23,820 bases of DNA from CAYNOZ01 sp964398955 (lineage in GTDB: Archaea; Methanobacteriota_B; Thermococci; Thermococcales; CAYNOZ01): positions 1-23,820 of the forward strand of contig CAYNOZ010000020.1 in the NCBI GenBank assembly GCA_964398955.1, given 5' to 3'. This document shows, piece after piece, positions 7,261-14,680 of the stretch (positions within the stretch are counted from its first letter, which is position 1; the number at the start of each line of letters is the position of its first letter). Made by a program: the position numbers and the translations under genes. Below the pieces are notes generated by a model. It was not told the origin of the DNA. It saw nothing but the letters and a program-made list of their open reading frames with translations, and searched no databases.

Positions 7261-7551
7261 GTGACATTCTCCCCGACCTGAATGACGGGGCTTCCCACAC
7301 GGAAACTCCGTGGTTCCTTGGGAACCTCGGGTTTACAGCCGACAACTGCTGGGAGTGCCACACCCCCGTTACCACTTTAAACATGGTTATCTTATTTTTA
7401 TGTCGGTAGTTGATACTGTCTCATTACATCGGGCGGACAAACCGCCTTAAGTAGTTATTACTCAATGGTGTTAGTACTATTTAAGTCTTTGGTTGGGTGT
7501 ATCCTCTCCCTAAAGGACGAGATCTTACCCAACCACAAAAGTTAAGAATTG
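7261..7551 (-). mobile_element. Relic B: short IS200/IS605-type element without tnpB
   Basis: The stretch 7197-7614 holds no gene. Read on the minus strand it shows a left end with a 44-nt hairpin (7534 to 7491, outer stem GGTTGGGT/ACCCAACC) and a right end GGGAAGCCCCG, a hairpin CCCCG...CGGGG (7290-7271) and GGGGAGAATGTCA, the standard end of tnpB-type elements. One frame over the right end reads WEAPSFRSG, the usual tail of TnpB proteins. The body of tnpB is missing, so the unit of about 290 bp resembles a deleted or non-autonomous copy. The left end matches relic C at 12288-12347 in sequence and structure. It lies between PAN (upstream) and the methyltransferase (downstream), all read on the minus strand. 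Confidence 0.7.
7271..7447 (-). ncRNA. Candidate omega-RNA-like segment in relic B
   Basis: Minus-strand sequence upstream of the right end is more GC-rich than the surroundings and strongly foldable: GGCGG/CCGCC hairpin (about 7447-7433), GGGGGTGTGGCACTCCC (about 7370-7354), GGTTCCCAAGGAACC and CACGGAGTTTCCGTG (about 7327-7299), ending in the CCCCG/CGGGG terminal hairpin. In intact IS605-type elements the guide (omega) RNA used by TnpB derives from this region. That it is transcribed here is an inference; no promoter was located. Confidence 0.4.
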
Positions 7552-7614
7552 CTAAAGAAAAATCTCAATTTAAGGTTAAAAGATTTATAGGAAATAAAAG
7601 ATAAAAAAACTTAT

Positions 7615-8742
7615 TTAACCGTACATTACTCCTTTTTCTGGTTCTGTTCTTTCTACTTCTTGTAGTACTTCTTTCATTGAATCTAAAAAGTCCTCATGTA
7701 CTACGAATTCTCTATCTTCTCTTACTGCATTCATTCCAGCTTCGGTACATATTGATCTGAGATCTGCACCTGTGCTTCCGTCCGTTAGTTCTGCGATTTT
7801 TCCTAAATTCACATTTCTTAGGTTCATATCTCTAGAATGTATTTTAAGTATTTCTTTTCTACCTTCAAATACCGGTCTTGGTATCTCTATCTTCCTATCA
7901 AATCTACCTGGTCTCAGTATGGCTTCATCTAATATGTCTATCCGGTTAGTAGCCCCTATTATCCTTACATTTCCTCTGGGATCAAAACCATCTAGTTCTG
8001 AAAGTAGTTGCATCATCGTTCGGTTTACTTCTCTGTCACCGCCAGTAGTTTGATTCATTCTTTTTGATGAAATTGCATCGATTTCATCGATAAATATTAT
8101 TGCTGGGGATTCTTCTCTAGCAAGGTTGAATACTTGTCTTACTAATTTTGCACCTTCTCCGATGTATTTTTTCACCAGTTCTGATCCTACTATTCTAATA
8201 AATGATGCATTCGTTTCCCCTGCTACTGCTCTTGCCAGTAATGTTTTACCGTTTCCTGGTGGTCCATAAAGTAGAACGCCATTAGGGGGTTTTACTCCTA
8301 CTTTTTCCATTTTTTCTGGTGATGTTAAGGGTAATTCTACTGTTTCTCTTAGCTTTTTAATTTCTTCTTCGAGACCTCCAACATCTGTATATCTGGTCTC
8401 GGGTCTTTCAACCATCTCCATTCCTTTAACATCTGGTTCTTTTTCATCTGGAAGGACTTCCATTACGGTCATACTTCTTTGTTCCATTCCAATAAGGGAA
8501 CCAGGTTCTAATTCATCTTCATCTACTGAGTCTGATATATTTGCAACAAATCTTAGACCATTTGAATTTTCAACTATGGCTCTTAAACCATCAAGCATTT
8601 CAATTAATCTACCTGCATATAGAGGAGGCTCCTTATGTTTATCTAATTCACTTGATAATTCCTCGTTCTTATTTCTAAGCCTCTCTACTTCGAATTCAAG
8701 TTTCCTTATTTTGTTTTTCAACTGTGATACTTCATCTGACAC
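7615..8742 (-). CDS. pan: Proteasome-activating nucleotidase (PAN)
   Basis: AAA+ ATPase of 375 residues that unfolds proteins and feeds them into the archaeal 20S proteasome. Order: N-terminal coiled coil (2-36), OB domain (about 40-110), AAA domain with Walker A GPPGNGKT (160-167), pore loop KYIGEGA (192-198), Walker B IIFIDEID (215-222), and arginine-finger region RPGRFDR (277-283). The C-terminus ends MYG, a hydrophobic-Tyr-X motif that docks into the 20S ring and opens the gate. Walker A has Asn where most PANs have Thr. The protein is slightly shorter than usual PANs (about 400-430). The start is a GTG at 8742 with GGAGGT 9 nt upstream. It diverges from MBF1, with an AT-rich box between them. 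Confidence 0.95.
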   Translation of the reverse strand: MSDEVSQLKNKIRKLEFEVERLRNKNEELSSELDKHKEPPLYAGRLIEMLDGLRAIVENSNGLRFVANISDSVDEDELEPGSLIGMEQRSMTVMEVLPDEKEPDVKGMEMVERPETRYTDVGGLEEEIKKLRETVELPLTSPEKMEKVGVKPPNGVLLYGPPGNGKTLLARAVAGETNASFIRIVGSELVKKYIGEGAKLVRQVFNLAREESPAIIFIDEIDAISSKRMNQTTGGDREVNRTMMQLLSELDGFDPRGNVRIIGATNRIDILDEAILRPGRFDRKIEIPRPVFEGRKEILKIHSRDMNLRNVNLGKIAELTDGSTGADLRSICTEAGMNAVREDREFVVHEDFLDSMKEVLQEVERTEPEKGVMYG

Positions 8743-8769
8743 TCTTACTGACCTCCACCTATTTTAGGC

Positions 8770-8787
8770 ATAATATATAAATAAAAG
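8770..8787. promoter_or_regulatory. AT box between PAN and MBF1, possibly bidirectional
   Basis: ATAATATATAAATAAAAG is the only strong TATA-like stretch in the 77-nt gap. It lies about 35 nt from the PAN start (minus strand) and about 40 nt from the MBF1 start (plus strand), so it may serve one or both genes. Confidence 0.45.
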
Positions 8788-8819
8788 TTTTGGTATTTTA
8801 GATTTGGAAGGGAAACACC

Positions 8820-9365
8820 ATGCCAACTTGCGAACTTTGCGGTGCCGAAACTGGTCCAAGTTTCAAAACTGGGTACGTTCAAGGAGTTGAAATGATCCTT
8901 TGTGAGAGCTGTTACAAAAAACATGCTAAATCTGGCTCTGACACAAGTTCGAAGGGATCTAAAAGCTCTAAAACAGGTAAAAAGAGTAAATCAAAATCGA
9001 AAAAGTATTCAAAATCAAGTAAATCTAAGTCTAGATCTAAAACAAAAAGTAAAGGAAGTAGTAGAAAAAGAGGTATAACAGAAGAAGATATAGTAATGAA
9101 CTATGGAGAGAAAGTAAGGGAAGCAAGAGAAAAAAAAGGCCTTACTCAAGAAGATGTAGGTAAAAAAATAAATGAGAAAGCATCCGTGATACATAGAATA
9201 GAATCAGAACATATGGAGCCTTCGATTTCTTTAGCGAAAAAATTAGGGAAAGAGCTTGGAATAAAATTAGTTGGAAAGGAAAGTATGGATTATAAGAAAG
9301 AAAATAAAGATTCTGAGGGCGATGATGTAACTCTAGGAGATGTTGCTGATATAAAAAAATCTTAA
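8820..9365 (+). CDS. Multiprotein bridging factor 1 (MBF1)
   Basis: Archaeal MBF1 of 181 residues. An N-terminal zinc ribbon (C4, C7, C28, C31; CELCG...LCESC) is followed by a long Lys/Ser-rich linker (about 38-88) and a Cro/XRE helix-turn-helix (about 97-150) with the family pattern VREAREKKGLTQEDVGKKI and ASVIHRIESEHMEPS. Archaeal MBF1 binds the ribosome rather than acting as a classical activator. The linker is unusually long, repetitive and basic for a protein in such an acidic set. After the HTH a charged tail ends LGDVADIKKS. GGAAGGG upstream may serve as ribosome-binding site. Confidence 0.93.
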   Translation: MPTCELCGAETGPSFKTGYVQGVEMILCESCYKKHAKSGSDTSSKGSKSSKTGKKSKSKSKKYSKSSKSKSRSKTKSKGSSRKRGITEEDIVMNYGEKVREAREKKGLTQEDVGKKINEKASVIHRIESEHMEPSISLAKKLGKELGIKLVGKESMDYKKENKDSEGDDVTLGDVADIKKS

Positions 9366-9491
9366 TCTATTTTCATTTTGGATGAAAAGTTTCAACGAAA
9401 GGTATGAATGATTCTTTTAATGTAAATTATAAGATTTCTTAATTAATCATATTTTTTATTTAATCAACTCATTTATAGGTAAGTAAGAAAG

Positions 9492-9505
9492 ACTTTTAAA
9501 AATAT
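9492..9505 (+). promoter_or_regulatory. TATA-like box for ProRS
   Basis: CTTTTAAAAATATT is centred about 38 nt before the ATG at 9537. A GAGG site at 9527-9530 precedes the start by 6 nt. The rest of the 171-nt gap 9366-9536 shows only AT-rich sequence. Confidence 0.5.
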
Positions 9506-9536
9506 TATTCAAATCAACTAGAAGTAGAGGGATATA

Positions 9537-10964
9537 ATGCAGGTTGAGAGAGAAGATTGGGAAGAAAATTTCAGTGAATGGTATAATAACATTATTAAAG
9601 AGGCTGATTTAATTGATAAGAGATATCCGATTAAAGGAATGAGTATTTGGAGGCCTTATGGTTTTAAAATAATGAAGCAGATAGAAGAAAGTATACATGA
9701 TGAGGTTGGCATGAAAAATTATGAAGAAGTCCTCTTTCCTTTACTAATTCCTGAAAATCAATTCGAAAAAGAAGCTGAACACATTAAAGGATTTGAAGAT
9801 GAGATTTTTTGGGTCACAAAAGCTGGAAATAATGAATTAGATCAGAAACTTGCTTTAAGACCCACTAGTGAAACAGCTATGTATTCTACTTTCGATTTAT
9901 GGGTTAGATCTCATACTGATCTGCCTTTAAGAACCTATCAGATAGTTAATATGTTTAGATATGAGACCAAGCATACTCGGCCATTGATCAGAGTAAGAGA
10001 AGTAAGTAGATTTTTTGAAGGACATACATGTCATAAAACCTATGAAAAAGCGGAAAAACAAATAGAAGATAACAAAGAAATAATGAAGAACTTAGCTGAT
10101 GATTGGGCCTTACCTTATTTAGAATTAAGAAGACCGCCTTGGGATAAGTTTCCAGGAGCCGATTATTCTCTTGGAGTAGATGTTCTCATGCCTAATGGTC
10201 GAACTCTTCAGGTAGGTACTATACATCAATATAAACAGAACTTTGCCAAAGCTTATGACATTACTTTTGAAGATGTAGATGGTGAACATAAATATGTACA
10301 TCAAACGACATATGGGATGAGTGAAAGACTCTTAGCTGCAATTATTTCATTACATGGGGATGATAATGGATTAGTATTACCTCCTACCGTGGCCCATCAT
10401 CAAGTCGTAATTGTTCCAATTTTATTTGAAGATACTAAGGAAGAAGTTCTAGAAGAAGCTAATAAAATTAAAACTAGTTTAGAATCTAAGGGCATCAGAG
10501 TGAACTTGGACGATAGTGATGAACGTCCTGGCAGCAAATTCTTCCATTGGGAGAAAAAAGGTGTTCCATTAAGGATTGAAATAGGGCCGAGAGATATTGA
10601 AGAGAATAAGGCCGTATTAGTAAGAAGGGACACAATGGAAAAAGAAGAAGTTAGTTTAGATGAAATTGAAGTCAAAGTAGAAGAATACTTCGGCAAAATC
10701 ATGATGAAATTAAAAGAAAGGTCTGAAAAGATATTAGAAGAAAAAACAGTAAAAACAAGTGAACTCAAAGAAGTTGAAAAGTTGATTGACGATGGTAACA
10801 TAGTGAAATTATCATGGTGTGGCGAAGAAGAATGTGGGCTTGAGATGGAAGAAAAAACTGATTCAGATATGTTAGGAATAATTGAAAACGAAGAAGCTCA
10901 TGGGAAATGTGATGGGTGCGGAAAAGAAGCGAAACATAAAGTTTACTTTGCCAAAACCTTTTAA
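9537..10964 (+). CDS. proS: Prolyl-tRNA synthetase, archaeal/eukaryotic type
   Basis: Class II synthetase of 475 residues charging tRNA-Pro. The compact archaeal type is shown by the N-terminal start directly in the catalytic domain (IKGMSIWRPYGFKIMKQIE), motif 2 (LRPTSETAMYSTFDLWVRS, then FRYETKHTRPLIRVREVSRF) and motif 3 in the GMSERLLAAII region. The anticodon-binding domain (about 285-385) is followed by the C-terminal zinc-binding domain with CGEEECG and CDGCG, and the protein ends YFAKTF. There is no bacterial editing insertion. It is followed after 16 nt by a convergent gene. Confidence 0.97.
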   Translation: MQVEREDWEENFSEWYNNIIKEADLIDKRYPIKGMSIWRPYGFKIMKQIEESIHDEVGMKNYEEVLFPLLIPENQFEKEAEHIKGFEDEIFWVTKAGNNELDQKLALRPTSETAMYSTFDLWVRSHTDLPLRTYQIVNMFRYETKHTRPLIRVREVSRFFEGHTCHKTYEKAEKQIEDNKEIMKNLADDWALPYLELRRPPWDKFPGADYSLGVDVLMPNGRTLQVGTIHQYKQNFAKAYDITFEDVDGEHKYVHQTTYGMSERLLAAIISLHGDDNGLVLPPTVAHHQVVIVPILFEDTKEEVLEEANKIKTSLESKGIRVNLDDSDERPGSKFFHWEKKGVPLRIEIGPRDIEENKAVLVRRDTMEKEEVSLDEIEVKVEEYFGKIMMKLKERSEKILEEKTVKTSELKEVEKLIDDGNIVKLSWCGEEECGLEMEEKTDSDMLGIIENEEAHGKCDGCGKEAKHKVYFAKTF

Positions 10965-10980
10965 TTCTATTTTTAAATTT

Positions 10981-11523
10981 TTAACTTAAAAAATCTCCTG
11001 AACCCCAATCTTTTATCATTATGCTAAGAGCTTTGGGATTTTCAACATTATTTACCTTTAATCCCCAAATAAACTCTCTCAAATCTAAGAAATCCCCTAT
11101 TATCTTTTCCAACTCTACGATTGTTAATTTTCTATTTACAAAGATATCAAGCATGCCTCTATCCCATCTACTTGAATCTATTAACTCACTACACGACTTG
11201 TACCTTATAAATCCAAAACCGCCTTCAATTAGATTTTTCAAATCAGCAAGATCCACATTTACTAAACCATTTTCATCTATGCTATTAACTAACCTTTGAA
11301 GAGGTTTTTCGCCTTTATACCCGAATAAAACAGATAAAAAAGGATCAAAATTCTTCCTAATAACTTTAGGATCAGGAAGGCTTTCTCCTTGAGATAAGAA
11401 AACAATTGCTACATCCTTATCTTCATCAATAGAATCCAAATTGAATTCAGTCTTCCAATCATCGTACACCTTAAAAGAAATTAAATTTTGATCCCTAATT
11501 TTAATAGGTTTAAAATTACTCAT
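10981..11523 (-). CDS. FtsZ/tubulin-like C-terminal domain protein lacking the GTPase domain
   Basis: A 180-residue protein I can place only by motif. The segment 74-107 (LQRLVNSIDENGLVNVDLAD, then LKNLIEGGFGFIRY) has the pattern of the FtsZ T7 loop and helix 8, including N-x-D-x-x-D (N89, D91, D94), the residues that in FtsZ complete GTP hydrolysis in the neighbouring subunit. The rest follows the order of the FtsZ C-terminal domain: MLDIFVNRKLTIVELEKIIG, then EFIWGLKVNN and ALSIMIKDW. The N-terminal GTP-binding domain with GGGTGTG is absent; only about 60 residues precede the T7-like segment. It has a GGAG site about 10 nt before the ATG and lies 14 nt after HPS in one operon. The family assignment is my inference from sequence. 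Confidence 0.55.
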   Translation of the reverse strand: MSNFKPIKIRDQNLISFKVYDDWKTEFNLDSIDEDKDVAIVFLSQGESLPDPKVIRKNFDPFLSVLFGYKGEKPLQRLVNSIDENGLVNVDLADLKNLIEGGFGFIRYKSCSELIDSSRWDRGMLDIFVNRKLTIVELEKIIGDFLDLREFIWGLKVNNVENPKALSIMIKDWGSGDFLS

Positions 11524-11537
11524 CTATATTTTTTCTC

Positions 11538-12161
11538 CTAACATTCCAACTTTAACTCTTCACAAGCTTCCTTAGGATCATCAGCCGACGTAATTGAACT
11601 TCCAACGATAGCAACTTCAGCCCCCATTTCCTTAACCTTACCAATAGACCCTTTGCCCAATCCTCCAGCAACTGCAAAAGGAATATTGATCTTATCTGAA
11701 ACCTCTTCCAAGCTATCAAGAGGTGATTGGCCCTTTTTCTGCTGATCTATTCCTGTATGAACAAGAACATAATCGACGCCTAACCCCTCTAATTGCTTTG
11801 CTCTATCCCCTAAATTGTCAACACCAATTAAATCCGCCATAATATCAACATGATATTTATCACCAGCTTCCACAGCCCCTTTCACAGTAGCATCATCAGC
11901 TATGCCTAAGATAGAAACAACATCAGCACCCTTCTTTGCCGCTAATTCTACTTCTAAAAAACCTGTATCCATTGTCTTCAAATCTGCAACAATAACTTTA
12001 TCAGGAAAAGTATCCTTCAAAACTTTAACTACTTCCATCCCCTCATTCTTAATTAACGGAGTACCGGCCTCAATCCAATCAACTCCACCACTCACAGATT
12101 TCTTAGCTATCTCAACCGCTTCTTCAATATCAACAAGATCCAATGCAACTTGAAGTTTCAT
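11538..12161 (-). CDS. 3-hexulose-6-phosphate synthase
   Basis: A 207-residue TIM-barrel enzyme of the OMP-decarboxylase superfamily. Motifs: MKLQVALDLVD at strand 1, WIEAGTPLIKNEGM at strand 2, VADLKTMDTG (metal and phosphate site, D-x-K-x-x-D), VHTGIDQQ, and AVAGGLGKG with AIVGSSIT for phosphate binding. It condenses formaldehyde with ribulose-5-phosphate, or in archaea without the oxidative pentose pathway runs in reverse to make ribulose-5-phosphate. The isomerase partner (PHI) is not fused and is not in the window. It is the first gene of a two-gene operon; a TATA-like stretch lies at about 12178-12190. Length matches the stand-alone family. Confidence 0.93.
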   Translation of the reverse strand: MKLQVALDLVDIEEAVEIAKKSVSGGVDWIEAGTPLIKNEGMEVVKVLKDTFPDKVIVADLKTMDTGFLEVELAAKKGADVVSILGIADDATVKGAVEAGDKYHVDIMADLIGVDNLGDRAKQLEGLGVDYVLVHTGIDQQKKGQSPLDSLEEVSDKINIPFAVAGGLGKGSIGKVKEMGAEVAIVGSSITSADDPKEACEELKLEC

Positions 12162-12287
12162 TTTACCATCTAAAAACTATTAAAATAACAATTATTTAAC
12201 TTATTTGGTGAGAAGTACCTCACTATCAAAAAAGCTAAAAAGTGATGAAGGTTCAAAATCTAAGACCCAAAAAATTCAAAATACTCT

Positions 12288-12690
12288 TATTCTTATCTTT
12301 GCGATTGGGTAAGACTTCGCCCTTTTAAGGAGATAGTAAACCAATCTAAACTTTTAATAGCTTCAAAACTAGTATTAAGTATCAGATACATGGAAGTTTG
12401 TGATAAAACATTTCCCCAAGTCTTTGCAGCAAGTGCGGCGAAGTTAAAATTTTCGAGGTATGAATCCTTCTTTAGATGCGAATAGTGAAAATTGCAATGC
12501 CCTTGAACTCCATAGAAAAGACCCAAACTCTCCCTATTCTAGGTGTAATTTGGCAAGCAAAAGAGAATCAATAATGACTATGAAGTTAATGCTCTTCACT
12601 TTACATCACTTTCATGGTAACTCCTCAACCTTAGACTAGGAGGGGGTGAATGGTGGAAGCCTCTTCCTTCAAAAATGGGAGGATTTAACA
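12288..12690 (+). mobile_element. Relic C of an IS200/IS605-type element
   Basis: The 556-nt stretch 12162-12717 has no intact gene. From 12288 it repeats the left end of relic B (ATTCTTATCTTTG, then a 44-nt hairpin at 12303-12346 with outer stem GATTGG/CCAATC). A decayed tnpB 3' part follows, then the right end: GGTGGAAGCC, a hairpin CCTCTT/GGGAGG (about 12660-12682) and GGGAGGATTTAACA. One frame over the right end reads VEASSFKNGRI, like the usual TnpB tail. Most of tnpB is lost, so only about 400 bp remain. The orientation is plus, opposite to relic B. Confidence 0.7.
12407..12639 (+). pseudogene. Broken tnpB zinc-ribbon fragment
   Basis: Frame starting at 12407 reads NISPSLCSKCGEVKIFEV then stop, matching the first zinc knuckle of TnpB (N..TSQ.CSKCG). 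After a frameshift, codons 12475-12639 read DANSENCNALELHRKDPN and continue to LHHFHGNSSTLD, matching the second knuckle and the ELHRD.N region of TnpB. A middle frame also gives FSRYESFFRCE, fitting the segment between the knuckles. At least two frame changes are needed to restore the family sequence, and the RuvC-like catalytic core upstream is gone. It cannot encode an active nuclease. Confidence 0.72.
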
Positions 12691-12717
12691 TTAGATTCTA
12701 AGTCTTTTTTATTTTGA

Positions 12718-12791
12718 CGGGCCGGGAGGGATTTGAACCCCCGACCGACAGGTTAAGAGCCTGTTGCTCTGCCGGGCTGAGCTACCGGCCC
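12718..12791 (-). tRNA. tRNA-Lys (CUU anticodon)
   Basis: The minus strand folds into a full cloverleaf: acceptor GGGCCGG/CCGGCCC, D-arm GCTC/GAGC, anticodon stem ACAGG/CCTGT with loop CTCTTAA (anticodon CTT), variable CGGTC, and T-arm GGGGG/CCCTC with TTCAAAT. The discriminator is G. No intron is visible and CCA is not encoded, so it must be added. It lies between relic C and ArgRS. tRNA genes are frequent neighbours of integrated elements, but no attachment-site repeat was seen. Confidence 0.97.
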
Positions 12792-12855
12792 AAATTTAGG
12801 TATATGAAGATTATTACATTAAAAAATCTTTCGGGTTATATTAGTATTTTTCTTT

Positions 12856-14670
12856 TCACATTCTGTTTGGCGCTTCGATTCCCATAATGTTTAATGAATC
12901 TTTTAGTACGATTTTTGTGGATTTTACTAATGCTAATCTCCATTTTTTAGTTTCTTCATTATCTGTTAGAACTTTACAGTCTCTGTAGAATTCATTAAAG
13001 GTTTGTACTAGATCATTAACGTAATGTGAGATTAGGTGGGGTCTTTTTTCTTTTGAAGCTTCTTCTATTATTCTGGGGTATTTTGTAAGGTTTTTCACTA
13101 ATTTTTTTTCTTGTTCTTGTAATTCTAGATTTTTTGGTATTTTTGTCTGTTTTATGTTTTTATTCGATTTTCGTAGTATTGAAGAACATCTTGCGTGGGC
13201 GTATTGAATGTAAGGGGAGCTTTCTCCTTCTAAGCTAAGTGCTTCGTCCCATTTAAATACTAATTCTTTTTGAGGGTTTTTCTTTAGTAAATTGTATCTT
13301 ACAGCTCCAATACCAACTTTTTCTGCTATTTCTTTAATTTTCTCTTCACTTAAATCAGGATTTTTCTCTTTAATGACTTCTTTTGATCTACTTACTGCTT
13401 CTTCTAGTACTTTATCTAGTGAATAACCCTTCCAAGTTCCTTTACGACCTGAAAAGCTTTGTTCTGGGAGTCTTGCTAAATCATAGGCTAAGTGATAAGA
13501 ATTTTCAAATTCTTTCTGATGATCTAGTAATTTCAACCCTAGAGCTACGATCTTCTGCGGATACTTTTGCTCAGAACCAACTACATTTACCACTAGATCT
13601 GATTTTTCATTTTGTTTTGTTTCGCCTTTAGAATGTGTGGACCAAGTATCTTGTTCATCAGTATTTTCGATTATTTCTCCCCATTTTTTGTAATTCATTT
13701 TTGAGTTTACCAAACCAAACTTCCACATTTGATAAGCGATATCTTTAGCAGTATAAGTTGCTGTTCCGTCAGATCTTATTAATACTTTATCAGGATTCTC
13801 CATATGCGGGAAATAATCTTCTAGGTGCATCACAGTACAACCTGCATTTTCGCCGGTTTCCTCTTTAACAAAATTTTCAGATTCTTTAATTTCTTCAAAT
13901 ACTTCATTAAAAATTCCGGATGATATTATGTCGCTTTCCCAACATAATAGATCGTATTGAATATTCATTCTACTTGTGGTTTCCATTTGAGCCTCTACGC
14001 ATTTTTCAACTATTTCTCTTCCTTGTTCTGATCCTTCTTCTAATTCTTTCACAATTTCTCTTATCTCATGATTTTCACTTTCTAATTCTTCATGGACTTT
14101 TACGTATAGGTCCCCTAGTGCGTGGTCAAACTTTTTATTATCAATTTCTAAGTTTCTATAACCCCATAAGACTTTAGCAACCTGCAAACCTAAATCATCA
14201 ATATAATTTTGTATTTTTACTTCGTAACCAGCTTTATTCATTATTCTACCTAATGTATCCCCTAAAATAGAGTTTCTGGCATGTCCTATGTGTAGAGGCT
14301 TGTTAGGATTTACTGAAGTATGTTCGATTGTAACTACTTGGTTTTTTCCAGTTTTCAAACTGCCAAAATCATTTTCTTTTTTAATTATCTCATATATCTT
14401 ATTAAAATACTCTTGATCCTTAAAGAAGAAGTTTACATACCCATTTTCTATTTCTATATTTCCTACTTCTTCAAGTTTTATTTCTTCTTTTATTTTTTCA
14501 GCAATTTTATTTGGACTCATTTTTAATTTTGAGGCTAATTTAAAAGCAACTGGAGTTCCTAAATCTCCTAAATTCGGGTCTGGGGTTTCTTCTAACTCTA
14601 CTTCAACCTCATCTACATCCCAGGAATTAATTAATTCTTTTAGTTCATCTTTAATCTTCTCTTTTTCCAT
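12856..14670 (-). CDS. argS: Arginyl-tRNA synthetase
   Basis: Class I synthetase of 604 residues. An N-terminal Add-1 domain (about 1-85) precedes the catalytic domain with EHTSVNPNKPLHIGHARN (HIGH at 127-130). The place of the KMSKS loop is taken by FSGRKGTWKG, as in many ArgRS enzymes that lack the second-lysine form. The C-terminal DALR anticodon domain includes YVNDLVQTFNEFYRDCKV and ends NIMGIEAPNRM. The ATG at 14670 follows AGGTG. It lies 10 nt after aRF1, so the two probably share a transcript. Length is at the upper end for archaeal ArgRS because of a charged insertion around residues 325-355. Confidence 0.97.
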   Translation of the reverse strand: MEKEKIKDELKELINSWDVDEVEVELEETPDPNLGDLGTPVAFKLASKLKMSPNKIAEKIKEEIKLEEVGNIEIENGYVNFFFKDQEYFNKIYEIIKKENDFGSLKTGKNQVVTIEHTSVNPNKPLHIGHARNSILGDTLGRIMNKAGYEVKIQNYIDDLGLQVAKVLWGYRNLEIDNKKFDHALGDLYVKVHEELESENHEIREIVKELEEGSEQGREIVEKCVEAQMETTSRMNIQYDLLCWESDIISSGIFNEVFEEIKESENFVKEETGENAGCTVMHLEDYFPHMENPDKVLIRSDGTATYTAKDIAYQMWKFGLVNSKMNYKKWGEIIENTDEQDTWSTHSKGETKQNEKSDLVVNVVGSEQKYPQKIVALGLKLLDHQKEFENSYHLAYDLARLPEQSFSGRKGTWKGYSLDKVLEEAVSRSKEVIKEKNPDLSEEKIKEIAEKVGIGAVRYNLLKKNPQKELVFKWDEALSLEGESSPYIQYAHARCSSILRKSNKNIKQTKIPKNLELQEQEKKLVKNLTKYPRIIEEASKEKRPHLISHYVNDLVQTFNEFYRDCKVLTDNEETKKWRLALVKSTKIVLKDSLNIMGIEAPNRM

Positions 14671-14680
14671 GGTGACACCT

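Noticed and set aside
8940..9075. Tandem DNA repeat or CRISPR-like array in the MBF1 gene
   Set aside because: The repetition comes from Lys/Ser codons in an in-frame linker; units are irregular and there are no spacers. No CRISPR array was seen anywhere in the window.
12293..12526. Open frame of 77 codons on the minus strand
   Set aside because: It lies antisense to the decayed tnpB fragment and shows no family pattern; the plus strand explains the sequence better.
12700..12800. Integrated element using tRNA-Lys as attachment site
   Set aside because: No second copy of the tRNA 3' end and no integrase gene were seen; the neighbouring relic is of the IS605 type, which does not target tRNA genes.
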